A stretch of DNA of 64,000 bases from Semisulcospira habei (taxonomy: Eukaryota > Mollusca > Gastropoda > Semisulcospiridae): positions 221,183,144 through 221,247,143 of the forward strand of contig BTPG01000001.1 of NCBI GenBank assembly GCA_036245525.1, written 5' to 3'. A program made the translations under genes and the position numbers. The stretch's first letter is position 1; every line of letters begins with the position of its first letter. The notes below the pieces were generated by a model. It worked only from the letters and a program-made list of their open reading frames with translations. It was not told the origin of the DNA and made no database searches. Below are positions 1 to 10,935 of the stretch, piece by piece.

Positions 1-48
1 AATATACTGACAAGCAAAGGTTCTGCAAAGTTGACTTTAAAAAATCTG

Positions 49-360
49 TTAAAAATTAGCCGATGCTTCAGTTTCAATAAAACCTTTGGTATATTGTCTC
101 CTGACCATTTTGCCACTTAATGTGACACAATTGTAAAAATTGCTCTGTGTCAATACACGGTGGTGCGAAACTCGCATACCGTCCAACAGCTCCATTGCAG
201 GCCTACCATACACAGTCAGAAGAGTTTAAATTTCATGGTCTTTTGTTGCATTTCTTGTTCTCCAATTAAGCAATCCATGGGTAATTTAGCATGAAACTCA
301 TCAATTGAAGCATCTCTGACTAAACAAATATCGTTATAGGAACACTGCATGGTGAAAATT
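49..360 (-). pseudogene. Unrecognised coding-like segment, frame-broken
   Basis: Two minus-strand stretches read like protein. One runs from about 360 to 238 and contains IDEFHAKLPMDCLIGEQEM. The other runs from about 236 to a TAA at 49-51 and begins TVYGRPAMELLDG. They are in different frames, so a small indel near 237 would separate them. Composition is mixed and not repeat-like, but I recognise no domain. It may be the last exon of a gene lying mostly outside the window, or a transposon remnant. Low confidence. Confidence 0.2.
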
Positions 361-1029
361 CATCTTTTCATGTTTTTTAGGTCTGCTTTCACTCCATCCC
401 AATCGAAGAAATTTCCTTGCTCGGTGGAGGTGTTTTCATGTCATATCATACAGGACATCCATTGAATGATGCTTTTAAGTGATCCTGTATGATTTTGATG
501 ACAAAGAAGCAATTACTTTATTTTGAAATAACGACAAGATGTGAATAAAAAAAAGTCTACAAAACCGGAAGTTTATCATTTAGTCTGGTATTAACACAAT
601 TTTATGACTTGACAACACCATATGAAGTTTTTAAAATGTCAACCTGTTGGTGATGCTGGAGATGAGGACATGACTTTCAAACATGTGTCCATTTGTATTC
701 TTGTTGGTGAACCTGAGTCACGAGTTTCAAACAAGCAATTTTTTTAGCATTAAAAAATCAAGCAAACTCCCAACAGTAGGCTCTCTGGTTTGTTTGTCTC
801 AACATTTGATAGATTATGAATTATATCACACGAAAGCATGTGCAGAACTTTTCAGTAAATGTTACATTTTGGGTCTTAATATTGTCTTAAAAGTTAACAG
901 TTATTTTAGGTGGTTTATTTTGTCATGTGAATCTGCACATCATGTGGCTGTGATACACACTCAGACACAACTGTATTTACCGGTATATGCACTAGGCTTT
1001 GTGAAAGTCTTCTTTTGACAGTTACAGAA
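361..1029. other. Non-coding AT-rich DNA
   Basis: No supported gene, repeat family or RNA was seen. The plus-strand open frame at 683-1018 is AT-rich and shows no domain or splice context. Confidence 0.4.
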
Positions 1030-1213
1030 TTAACTCATTCAGCCCGACGCTGTATTTCCATAATTTTGGAGGCGTCATCTAATGACTATGCACCAGTTGC
1101 AGGAGATGGATCGACCATGATAATTCATGGGCAGTGCCAGATTAATCTGGCACTACCCTTGAATTATGGTCGACCCATCTCCTGCTGTAGGGCGTCAGGG
1201 CTGAATGGGTTAA
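1030..1213. repeat. TTAA-flanked palindromic MITE, copy 1
   Basis: The element begins TTAACTCATTCAGCCC and ends CTGAATGGGTTAA, so inverted ends are bounded by TTAA. Internally it is a near-perfect fold-back: the arm containing GGAGATGGATCGACC is complementary to the arm containing GGTCGACCCATCTCC. It has no coding capacity. Related copies occur at 14967, 15271, 15998, 49316, 50327 and 61080 onward. TTAA borders suggest mobilisation by a TTAA-specific transposase such as piggyBac, which is inference. Confidence 0.75.
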
Positions 1214-2650
1214 GTCCATTTTAAAACTATAGTGTGTCAGAATTAGCTCAGGTTCATGAACGTTGTCATAAAATAAATATCATGAACATAAAATCTTATA
1301 TTGTAGATATGCCAAACAGAAAACATCAGTTGAAGATTGCACTAAATGTGCTTGTAGGGTTCTCATGTAAATTATGTAAAATAATTGTTGTCAACTTGAA
1401 CATGATTTTATCTTAACCTCATATTTAAAACATTTACCACAGTTTTTTTTTACTTTCATCTAAATGTTTTAAACATTGGATTCAATAATTTCACCACTTT
1501 CTGATGGCCAGTAAGGTTTGTTTTTGTTAGAATTGTTTGCTCCGGTGTATGCAGCTGATAATGTCATTTTTATGCTTTTGTCATTTAGAATATCTCTGCC
1601 TTAGAAAGTCATGTAGGCATGCATTTGTTGTTTGCAGAAATGATTTTATGGCTATATCTTAACGTTTGAAATGCTTTTTGCCTGTCGGTATGAAATTTAT
1701 TGTAACCCGAATTGGCTATGAGTAGTGTGATGCATGAATCGCCTAGCTGTAAGTGCTGCCAATAGCTAAAGGCTTAAAAAGAGAAGAAACAGTTTGGTAG
1801 ATGTGTTTTTTATATGTATGAGTAAACAATATTTTAGATAGCACACAAGGCCAATAAACTGCCAGTCTCTAAAGGCAGAAGTAGTTTTCCACAGATTTCA
1901 GATATTTAACCTACTTGCGCATGCAGCCAACCAGTACTCTGTATACAGTACATGTGGCAGCATGCACAAGGGGGTTATTTTTTTAGATTCTTCTATTGAT
2001 GAGGATTTAGCAGAGTGTAGTATATGAAGGTGTAATTTACACTTGCAAATTTCATTATTGCCAAGTAGAAGTTCAATGAAGCTTTTAACACAGATTTATT
2101 TTTACATATATAGTTCTCTTTTTGTGATTTTTACAATTAGTTGATGTGTGTGTGACAACATAGATTTTAAAAAATGAAAATACACAGTTTGTGTAAATGT
2201 AAATACATTTGTGTTCTGGGCTATATATAATATTGGGGAAAATGTGCAAACAGGGCATATATTTTCATCATCGAGAAAGGTGGTATTTTTTGCTGTTGTG
2301 TTTTGAGATTTTTGTATCTCAAATGTACATATTTGTTATTAAATTCCTCCATAAAATCCTCTTCAGTAATTTTGTTTTCTGTTAGAGTTTGTTGATTTGG
2401 ACAAACCCATGTGCCACAATACTTTATGAGAGTTATTCTGTGCTCACACGTTTTGCAGTTTCTAGTCAAACTTTGATGTTGCTCATTGTGTATGTAGTTT
2501 TGTGGTGAATAAATATGTTTTATACCTAGAGGCAGTATGTTTTAATTTTTACAAACCCTTTTCTTTATACACATCAACGAATGTGCTTTGTATTTTTCAG
2601 TTTAAGGGGCCATGCATGTTGTATCTCTGCCCTCTTTTTTTTTTAGGTCC
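1214..2650. other. Non-coding AT-rich DNA
   Basis: No supported gene or repeat was seen. Short open frames at 1234-1416 and 2221-2469 have no recognisable domain. Confidence 0.4.
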
Positions 2651-2651
2651 T

Positions 2652-2978
2652 TGGTGTTTATTCAGTAGCATGCCCATGACATAGGTGGGCATGGCAGGCC
2701 TCAAGCTATGACAGTAAAGTAACAGTAATAATCACAGCATGTCTGGCTATACTAACCTTGCTTCTGAACGTACATTTGGCGCGAAACGCTCTGTGTGTGT
2801 GTGTGTATGTATGTAAACACAAATATCTCAAATGTTTGTGTACTTGCAAGCTTTAAATTTTAGGATGATTATCTTGAGAAAATGTTACGAGATGGCCTGC
2901 GGATATTAAGATTGGACTGTTCATCGACGAGAAATGACAGCTTAGGAGAAAGTTGGTTGACCTGCATTTGAATCCGTA
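2652..2978. repeat. Interspersed repeat shared with 26340-26960
   Basis: Contains AGTAGCATGCCCATGACA, then a (GT)n run followed by GTATGTATGTA and ACACAAATATCTCA. The same order of blocks recurs at 26363-26545 (AATAGCATGTCCATGAGA, GTGTGTATGTATGTAGACAC, CTCAGATAT). Later blocks such as GGTTGACC and TCCGTAATTTTTGGC also match. This is a non-coding dispersed family of unknown class. Confidence 0.55.
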
Positions 2979-3170
2979 ATTTTTGGCTCACATGTTAATG
3001 GCAAAGTGAGTCTATGTAATGGGCCATCTGTCTATCTGCATCCTGTGTCCATCGTAAACTTTAATGTTGGCATTTTCTCATATACTATTTAAGCCTCGGA
3101 CTGCTAACTAGGTCTGAGGACACTTTGTGGCAAGATCTTTCTAAACATACCAATTTCAGTATGACTTAAC
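2979..3170 (-). repeat. Pearl/HINE-like repeat, right-end fragment
   Basis: In reverse orientation it matches the right flank of the elements at 4118-5035 and 22960-23112. Shared blocks are GTGAGTCTATG, GGGCCA, GTAAACTTTAATGTTGGC, TTTGTGGCAAGA and CTTTCTAAACAT. The GACGG microsatellite is decayed here. Confidence 0.55.
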
Positions 3171-3191
3171 ACCGCGTAATGCTGTACAGGG

Positions 3192-3912
3192 TTGTGTGCT
3201 ACAGGTGTGTCAAATGTCAAAAACCTGGACAGGACTGTGGACTATTTCAGGTTTTCTACTTCACCATCTCAACATGATGATGTGTTAGACATCGAAAAAG
3301 AAGTAGAAGCAGCTGGTTACGACATACACGCTGCTAAACTGTACATGACACAAAAACTTAAACCAACCAGAAACACTAAGTTCATGAATATTGTGTTTGA
3401 CATCGAGCCCTCACAAGCTCAGCAGTTATTGCTGGGAGAAAGTGATGACATTATCATTGTGTATGACTGTCAGCAGCAGATCGTGGAGAACTGGTTCATC
3501 AAGCACGCAACAACGACACAGAACGTTACTGAAGGGACAGGTTACGTCAAGGTGGGTATGTGGACAAACAGACACTTCGTGGTGACTTCGACATCATGGA
3601 GACAGACCTACATATCCTGGCGACTTTGGTGCGACATCTGCTTGGATAACACTGCACAGTGCCGCTGCATGACTTTCGGGCTACATGTTGAAGCCCTTAC
3701 ACGAGTGACTATTAAAATGACTGAATCAGTCATGATATAATGAACTGTCATGAATGATGTCGGTTTCCGCGTCGGTCCATTCGATCGTTTTGTTCTGTAT
3801 TTTTTAACTCTGAACGAAATATTATAACCCCCTCCCCCCCCACACCCCCATCCCCCACCCCCCTGTGTATGGGAAAATGCCTAATGCAATAAACACATCT
3901 GAACTCTGAACA
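3192..3912 (+). pseudogene. Divergent 5'-truncated copy of an unrecognised retro-ORF family
   Basis: An open frame runs to a TAA at 3738-3740. Its middle carries GYD, a NTKFMNIVFD block, ESDDIIIVYD and ENWFIK. These line up in order and spacing with GYD, the NVEFKKIVLD block, ESDDVVLLFD and DHWFFK in the 320-codon ORF at 27188-28150. The 3' UTRs also correspond: a C-rich tract, a GTATGG or GAATGG block, TGCC, then AATAAAC (3888-3893). The copy ends in a short repeat, CTGAACTCTGAAC, analogous to the TCTTGAG tail of the other copy. No target duplication was found. Function unknown; the shared 3' end argues for a retrotransposed family. The start is arbitrary because the 5' part seems lost. Confidence 0.5.
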
Positions 3913-4117
3913 CAATACTAGATCATGTCCCAGACTGCTTATGTGGATTTTAAGGTTTCCAAGTATCTGTCATAGATCTTCACAACGTGACAAATCTTGA
4001 CATGACCGTAATAACATACAACATGACAGAAGAAGTGAAAAGTTGTCTGAGTTGAGAGAGGTCACTCGGACTGTTATGTTTAGAAAAGTCTCACTACAAA
4101 CTATCCTGCACCAGCAA

Positions 4118-5039
4118 AATTTAAGCATTTTTCACACATCTGTCAACCCGCCATGACAATTTGGGATGAGTTGACTAAATTAGTAGTCTTATCATCGGCT
4201 ACCATTATTCCAAATTTAATTGACAAGTTTGAATTAATGTTGACAATACATACAATTCTATCCAAAAATTGGCATTTTACACACATCTGCCGATCTTTTG
4301 TGACCCTTTCTGAGGGGTCATCCAAATTCTTATGCATAATAATAATAATGCATATTTTTAAGGCTCCTCTACTTTCGATAGAAAAGAACATACACACTCA
4401 CGCAACGAGATATACAAAGAAAATAAACTTAACAGAGTAAACACACCAACAAGAAATGCTCACACACACCAAAGATATACGTGTACCATACAACTAATAA
4501 TGGATACACTAGGCAGCTCTCACTGACGGCAACAACAAAAACAGAAATAAAATAATTATAACGGTGAATGCATAGAAAGGTCTTACCATCAGGTATCTCT
4601 GTACCAAGTTTGGGTTTGAAGTTGTGAATAGTATTTGAGAAAAAAAGAAAGGCTATTTTGGACCTATTTCCTGATCTTCTGTGACCTTGACCTTTCCAAA
4701 TGGTCAACCAAATTAATATGCATAGAAAGGTCTTATCACCAGGTATCTTTGTACCAAGTTTGGGTTTGAAATTGTGAATAGTATTTGAGAAAAAATAAAT
4801 TTTGTCAAAATATTTTTGTTTTACCTATTTCCTGATCGCCTATGGCCTTGACCTTTATGAGAGGTCACTCAAATTGGTATGTTTAGAAAGGTCTTGCCAC
4901 AAAGTATCCTTGGGCCAGGTTTGAAGACTGTGCCTTGAATAGTCTCGGATAAAATGCCAACGTTAAAGTTTACCACGGACGACGGACGGACGACCACTGG
5001 CCCAGAACATAGACACACTTTTGCTTTGCACACGAGCCA
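4118..5039 (+). repeat. Pearl/HINE-like element with ~155-bp tandem units
   Basis: Units beginning GCATAGAAAGGTCTTACCA recur at about 4570, 4720 and 4877, each followed by GTACCAAGTTTGGGTTTGAA and TAGTATTTGAGAAAAAA. The array ends in a CGGACGACGGACGGACGACC microsatellite and a flank with CACTTTTGCTTTGCAC. Tandem core, GACGG-like microsatellite and conserved flank match the known pearl/HINE layout of molluscs. A foreign segment with an ATAATAATAATG start interrupts one unit at about 4340-4568. Confidence 0.6.
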
Positions 5040-6245
5040 AAAATGGCTATATTTTGACATAATTTATTTTTTCTCAAATACTATTCAGAACTTCAAACCC
5101 AAAATTGGTACAAAGATACCTGATGAGAAGACCTTTCTATCCTTTTGCTGACCGTTTAGCACAATCATCGTGGCCTTGATCTTAGGTCTTCCCTTTGTTG
5201 ACCATATAGCACCATCGTGGTGGCGCATCAGCATCATCAAAATGCATTTAACTTGTGATTGTGAATGGTTTTGTTATGTGTGTTTTAGTTGTATGTGTGT
5301 GCGTAGATAAAAAAAATTAAAGGTAGTGAGATTCTGTAAATATACATTTTTTTTTGTAACGCGCTTAGAGCCCACTGCTCCTGGGGATTCAGCACGATAT
5401 AAATGTTCTTTATTATTATTATTATGCATACAAATTTGGTTGATCATCAGAAAGGTAAAGGGTTACAAGAGCTCGGGGAATAGGTCCAAGATAGCCCTAT
5501 TTTGACAAAAGATGTTTTTTTTCTCAAATACTGTTAACAACTTCAAACCCAAACTTGCTAAAGAGATACCTGATGGGAAGACCTATCTATGCATACTAAT
5601 TTGGATGAGCCGTCGGAAAAGGTTAAGGGTCACAAGAGGCCGACGAATGTGTGTAAAATGCGAATTTGTTATAAAATTGTAGGTACTATCAACATTTCTG
5701 CAAATTTTTAATCAAATTTGGCACAAAGGTAGCTGATAAGACCTTTCAATGTATACTAATTTAGTCAACTCATTGCAAAGGTCAAAGGTCATGGGGGGTT
5801 GACAGATGTGTGAAAAATGCTTATATTTTTTAAAAACATGGATTTTCTGGTGCAGAAGCCAGCCCTTATTGTCACAAAGGTCACACATATGTAAATAGGT
5901 CATACATGAGCCATAATGGCTTTGCCTTTCTTGCTAACAAAGTTTTTGCAAACTTTTCAATCAAATCTGGCATAAAGGTAGCTGATGGTAACATCTTTCT
6001 GTGCATACTAATTTAATCAATCCCTCACAAAGGTCAAGGGTCACAGGGTCGACAAATTTGTGAAAATTGCTTACATTTTGAGATAACTTGGATATTGCTG
6101 GTACAAAAGCCAACCCTTTACTTTTATTTAGACACTTGAACACTTGCTCATTTCAGTGACTTGTTGGAAAGGTCACGGTCATGCTTATTAGGTGGATTGG
6201 TCACATACGTGAGCAGTAAGGTCTTTCCTTTCTTGTTATATTCAC
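5040..6245 (-). repeat. Pearl/HINE-like tandem units, inverted
   Basis: The same ~155-bp units appear in reverse orientation (TCTCAAATACT, CTTCAAACCCAAA, GATACCTGATG, AAGACCTTTCTATGC), head-to-head with the preceding array. A left terminus reading CATGAGCCATAATGGCTTTGCC lies near 5907-5928. A LINE/SINE-type tail, GCACGATATAAATG followed by a TTATTATTATTATT run, sits at about 5390-5427. No coding content. Confidence 0.55.
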
Positions 6246-6628
6246 TTGAAATTTAATATTTATCTTTTTTCGGAATAGACATTGAATTAATTCATTAACC
6301 AGAGAGATAATATATAAGACAATACAAACCCGCCTATATCAATAATGCTGCATCGACTGCTAAAACACGGCAATTTTGGCAATAACTCACCATTGTCCGC
6401 GTCAACAACCCGCCTTCTCCAATACACACTGTTCATTTCAAATAAAACACAGTTTGACAACAACATAAGGTAACAGCCCAGTTCTCACAGTCCGCGCTAT
6501 TCAAAATGTCGATTATTGGCTTTTATGTTTGCTAGCTACAGACCATCCAAAGCTTTTAAGGTGTCCGCGTTTAATAGGCTATCAATAACTCGATGTTGGC
6601 AAAGCACCCGAATAATTGATTTTTAACT
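6246..6628. other. Non-coding spacer
   Basis: No gene, RNA or recognisable repeat seen. Confidence 0.4.
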
Positions 6629-7727
6629 CACTGGTCAAGTGGAACTTTATACATTACTTATAGGTTGCAGGTAACTTAAAGGTTACCTCTGCAGGTTCTT
6701 AAAAGTTAGTTGCCATAAGAACTATTAATTACTTACCCTAAGGTCTTATTAATTACTTACCCTAAGTTCTTATAAGTTCTTGACCCCAGTCCCCAACTTA
6801 CTCAGACAGATTTGACAAGTTACAAAGACAACAAAAAACTTTTGTTAGTAATATTCTGGTGGCGGCGGCGCCGTGGGTGTCAAATAGGCGTGAGCGGCGT
6901 GTTATCTATCTGTGAAGTGTACGATAGAAATAATAAACGATTACCAAAACTAATTGTTACTTGCTTAAAAGACTTTGAACCTTTTTCATTGTTTCTTCTA
7001 CCCCTATCTGTTTTCCTTGTTCTAAAAAATTAGCCTTTAGTTCTTCAACATTCACAGGTTGACTACGCATCTTATTCTGAATTTCAAACTTCTGTTGTTT
7101 GTAATTGGCCAAATCATCCTGCACTCTCTTAAACTCACCATCATCAATTTTATTGTCCTCTAAAGCTTTACTGATAATAAGTTTCATACTGCTCAGCTTT
7201 GCTTATGTTTCTGCAGTTTCTTATGAAATGTTTTGTTAAGGGCTTCTAAACCAAAACATGTCAGGCATGTGCCAACGCTAACACTTTTAATAACAATTCC
7301 TATTACACTACCAACCCTCGTTACAAACAGTGCAATACCACCAGCAGATAAACCACTTGAAACCACACCCACAGCCATTGATGTGTTTTGTACAGAATTG
7401 AAACTGTGCTATACCGTCTTTTACACCTTGAGTATTTTGCCTCTTCACCTTCCAAATACTTCAATGCTTCTGTAATATTTATTAATCGGAATGAGACTGC
7501 CTGTAATTTTTCATCAGGCGCAAGTGGCACAATTGGCTCAGGGGATAGTTGCCATTTTACGCAAACAGAACACTTTTTGGTAACAGAACACTTTTTTTCG
7601 TTGATTAAATTTAAAAAATTTGTCATAAAAAAATGGTAAACTTGTATCCGCAACTATCCCCTGAGCCAAGTAAGGTAACCTGCAACCTCTAAGTAACGTA
7701 TGTAGTTTATTTGATAAGTGACAGGTG
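6629..7727. mobile_element. TIR-bounded element carrying a broken unknown ORF
   Basis: The left end, CACTGGTCAAGTGG...TTACTTATAGGTTGCAGGTAAC (6629-6675), is imperfectly repeated in inverse orientation at the right (GGTAACCTGCAACCTC...AAGTAACGTATG...TTGATAAGTG, 7674-7727). The best-conserved part is about 26 bp. The ~1.1-kb interior holds one minus-strand protein remnant and no recognisable transposase. It could be a non-autonomous DNA element with a captured gene, or a small element class I do not know. Target duplication is unclear. Confidence 0.45.
6957..7600 (-). pseudogene. Unknown protein with GLSAGG hydrophobic segment, frameshifted
   Basis: Three consecutive minus-strand frames read as one protein. 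First is a charged helix-like block (PDEKLQAVSFRLINITEALK, EGEEAKYSR). Second is a glycine-rich hydrophobic stretch with VVSSGLSAGGIALFV followed by another ~25 apolar residues, plausibly a membrane hairpin. Third is a charged C-terminal block (MKLIISKALEDNKIDDGEF, NKMRSQ). Small indels near 7378 and 7190 separate the frames. This order resembles short uncharacterised proteins seen repeatedly in cnidarian and mollusc accessory DNA, but I cannot name a function. It lies wholly inside the TIR-bounded element. Confidence 0.4.
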
Positions 7728-7898
7728 ACACTCTTGCCAGTGCTGATAGGAACTCTTTCTAGTAGACAGCAAAGGGGTAATTCAAGGTAGTGCTTTGGCC
7801 CTGCTGAAAGCAAACCCCTTCCTGGTATTGAAAAGCGGCCACGTGTGACACTAAATTGGGAGAGGGCTTAGACCTCTCTGCCCTTCCTGGTTCAAGCA

Positions 7899-8062
7899 GA
7901 CACATTAAAAGGTGTTTTCAAAGGGGCCACCCGACCCTCTTGATAACACTCAAGCTGCTTTAGAAATGTGAGAGCTTTCAGACACATTAAAAGATGCTTT
8001 CAAAGGGGCCACCGACCCTCTCGAAAACACTCAAGCTGCTTTAGAAATGTGAGAGCTTTCAG
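7899..8062. repeat. 82-bp direct tandem duplication
   Basis: Two head-to-tail copies start GACACATTAAAA (7899 and 7981) and end GAGAGCTTTCAG. They differ by a few substitutions and a one-base deletion. Confidence 0.8.
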
Positions 8063-8334
8063 AGGTGCATGCCACGGATTAAAGCTGACGCCATATGAGC
8101 AAAAGATCCCAACACTTGGCAGTGGGCTATTAAAAGCAAACACCTTAATAAAACTTTTCCTGCTCTGTGTTAATTAATTTCTGTGACAGAAAAAAAAGGG
8201 TAAAAGTCCCGCCGGCGACCATTTTTTTCCCCACACCCCCGCAGGGAGAGGTTATATCATAATTTACCTCTCCTGTGAGGGTATTGTGGTATGGTCAGGA
8301 CATTATGGGGTTTTGTCACACCCCGACGGGGATA

Positions 8335-8545
8335 TTTGTTTTATTCATTTGCCTGCCCGTTGGCATCAGCAGTATGCCTGGTGATCGCTCACACTCAGTC
8401 TTAGTTATTTTTTGTTTATTCATTTGCCTGCCCGTTGGCATCCGCAGTATGCCTGGTGATCATTCACACTCAGTCTTACAGTTATTTTTTGTTTTATTCA
8501 TTTGTTGCCTGCCTGGTGATCAGGAAGCTCACACTCGGTCTTATG
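8335..8545. repeat. ~76-bp tandem repeat, three degenerate units
   Basis: Repeated blocks TTCATTTGCCTGCC, GTTGGCATC, AGTATGCCTGGTGATC and CACACTCAGTCTTA occur about three times. The third unit is shortened. The open frame at 8275-8586 is a translation of this repeat. Confidence 0.7.
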
Positions 8546-8739
8546 GCCAGTTATCAAAACGAAAATTTGGGGATCCCCAAAGGTGATTTGATTGACTGAT
8601 TGTACATTGCTTAACTTCCCAACAGCAACAAGGCTTTCTCAGGACGTGCCTGCACTGCTTGTGAAAAAAAAAAAAAAACTAAACAGAATATTGAATGTAT
8701 GTCACCAGCCAGTCCAATATGTTAAATAAACCTACAACA

Positions 8740-9010
8740 TGGGGCCTAAATAAAGCTAAGACCATTTAGCAACACACATCCAATGTCAAGAACTACAGGC
8801 AGCCCAGACAGTAGGGAGAATTTTACAAAGGTAAATACAGGTGAATGGACCAAGGGAAGACAGGAACACATGCCCCAGAATAGAGAAGAAAACCCACCCT
8901 GTGGGCTGACCAGGGTGACCCTGGGAACTAAAAAGTAGTTAACCCCACCCAAGTCCCCCAGGGCAGACCCGGGTGGGGGCCACAGGTGATTTGAACCGTG
9001 TCACATGTGA
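8740..9010 (-). repeat. SINE-like sequence with polymerase III box B
   Basis: On the minus strand GGTTCAAATCACC (around 8985-8997) matches a tRNA box B. It is followed by a GGGTTTTCT...TTCC block reminiscent of the conserved domain of metazoan tRNA-derived SINEs. No clear box A was found upstream. Moderate to low confidence. Confidence 0.35.
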
Positions 9011-9114
9011 AAGAGTAAGAACCTAGGTTTTTGTGCACACTTACTCTTACGTGTGTTCCAGCGGCCACCCGCGGGCCCGAGAAAATGCTGTGATTTTTAA
9101 GTACTTAACTGTAG

Positions 9115-9260
9115 GTATTGCGCATTGTGCCTCGCCAGCTTGTGTTTGACTCGCAGAGGCCTGTGGGGCTTCAAATCTGCTGACTAATTGTACAGCCAAT
9201 TGAGCTGAGAGCATTGTTAGTAGAAAAATTAACCTTGTTTTTGAGGGTTGATACAGCATT
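9115..9260 (-). repeat. tRNA-derived SINE head
   Basis: Read on the minus strand, CAGCTCAATTGG resembles box A of a tRNA promoter. About 45 bases later GCGAGTCAAACAC resembles a degenerate box B. The intervening sequence does not fold as a functional tRNA, so a SINE or tRNA relic is likely. Confidence 0.35.
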
Positions 9261-10439
9261 GTTAATTAGAAATACTAGTTGTTTTTTTTTTGTTTTGTTT
9301 TTTTAATCTCCTCTCTCAGAGGTGAAACTAAAAATACAAGATGGATAAATTGGAAATTTCTGTTTGACTAACAATACGATGTAGGCTTTAGCAAGGGGTG
9401 CAACTCCTCCAGTTGTTTACATGCAACCAAATGTTAGCTCCCTGATTTCTGAGAAATGGTATTATTAAATCACTGTTATCTACGAGTTCAAAAACCAATT
9501 TAGAAATGTACTGAGTGTACTGATAAAGTCATAGACTTTGTGAGAGGAGATAGAGGTGGTGGGGTGTGTACAAGGCTATTCAGTAAGCAAATACTGGGTA
9601 CGCCCCTCACATGCACACTAGGCGACTAGCGAGTTTTCGAAAAATGTTTTCCGATTTAAAAAATAGATAGTGTGTATAACATAGAATTTTCTTGTGTGAA
9701 CGGTGTGTGTATTCAGGTAAGCTGACTATGTTTTATTTAAAATGTTTGCTTTGTTTTAGAGATCAATGGCATTGATTAATTTTGGTGATTTGGAAATCTT
9801 TTTTTACTGAGAGCAATAAAGGGATCTGGGATTTTTTTAAGGTTGTGATCAGCATGAGCGATGTTTGCGAAAAACAGCCAATTAAGGTCGTTTAATTAAG
9901 ATAATTAAAGTTTTAAAAAGTTGGTCAAGAATTGTACATTCTTATATCTCTAACCAGCTTTGTGCCTCTTCCAATTTTTGGAGTGATAATTAATTCTTTT
10001 TGTGGAAAAAATATCAGAAATCACAAATATGCTGTCAACACATAAATTAAATTCAGGAATTCATTAGTACACTATGATAAATTTATTTGTGTTGAATTTA
10101 AGCCTGAAAGCCTTCATGTTCCAGAGCTTATGGCTAGTTTCTTTGAAATATAAAAACCCAGACTTTGTTCAATGAGATATATGCACCACTGTGAAAGGAA
10201 TGCATTCCTCATGATAGTGACGTAGCACCAGACATGTCTATGTTATCCACTTTGGTATCAGTTTCAGCCAACTTAATAAAATTTCAAATACAAAACGATT
10301 TCCAAATACCGTCAGTAGCTCGCTTGAGCTTGCCCTTAGCACCACGTGAATGTTCTGTGTTTACGTACAGTGTGTGAGTGAATGCGTGTGATTCACGTGA
10401 GCGTGCTTGTTGGGTTCAGTTTGCGGCTACATTCTGCGC
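9261..10439. other. Non-coding AT-rich DNA
   Basis: No supported gene or repeat family seen. Confidence 0.4.
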
Positions 10440-10503
10440 ATTGAGTTATATTATAAATATGAGAAATGCGCCATATAAATGCTATGCATTATTATTATTA
10501 TTA
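10440..10503 (+). repeat. L2/SINE-type 3' tail
   Basis: The sequence GCGCCATATAAATGC followed by an ATTATTATTATTATTAT run is the same kind of 3' end seen at 5390-5427, 19705-19740 and on the L2 fragments at 33390 and 61030. Confidence 0.5.
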
Positions 10504-10935
10504 TACATGTTGTACATTATGGACTGATGCAGTGCTCTCTAACTCTCTCTCTCACTTGCTGTATGTGAAGAGCGTGTGATGCAGGTACTTTGTCTTGGTT
10601 TCTTCATGTTACCTTCAAGCATATTGCTTACTGGGCTAAAAGTATGAAAATGTATTTAATGGTCAAAACTTAAGGGCCATTTTTATCGCAAATGTACCGA
10701 CAACACCACACAAATAATGTAACAATACTTGGAGTCAGTACTTTGCTAATTTATTCAGTAACAATTTCATTTAAGTTTTGAGTAAATCAAGCAATTGTAA
10801 CAACAGCAGTACTTCAGAATGTTCACCCACCCCTCATTTGAAAAGTCACACAAGACTGGTCCAGTCAGTAGCGAGTGTACCCACTGTTTGAGCCAAGCAT
10901 TCAATGCAGCGTTGCTGCATGGAGTTCACCAGGGT

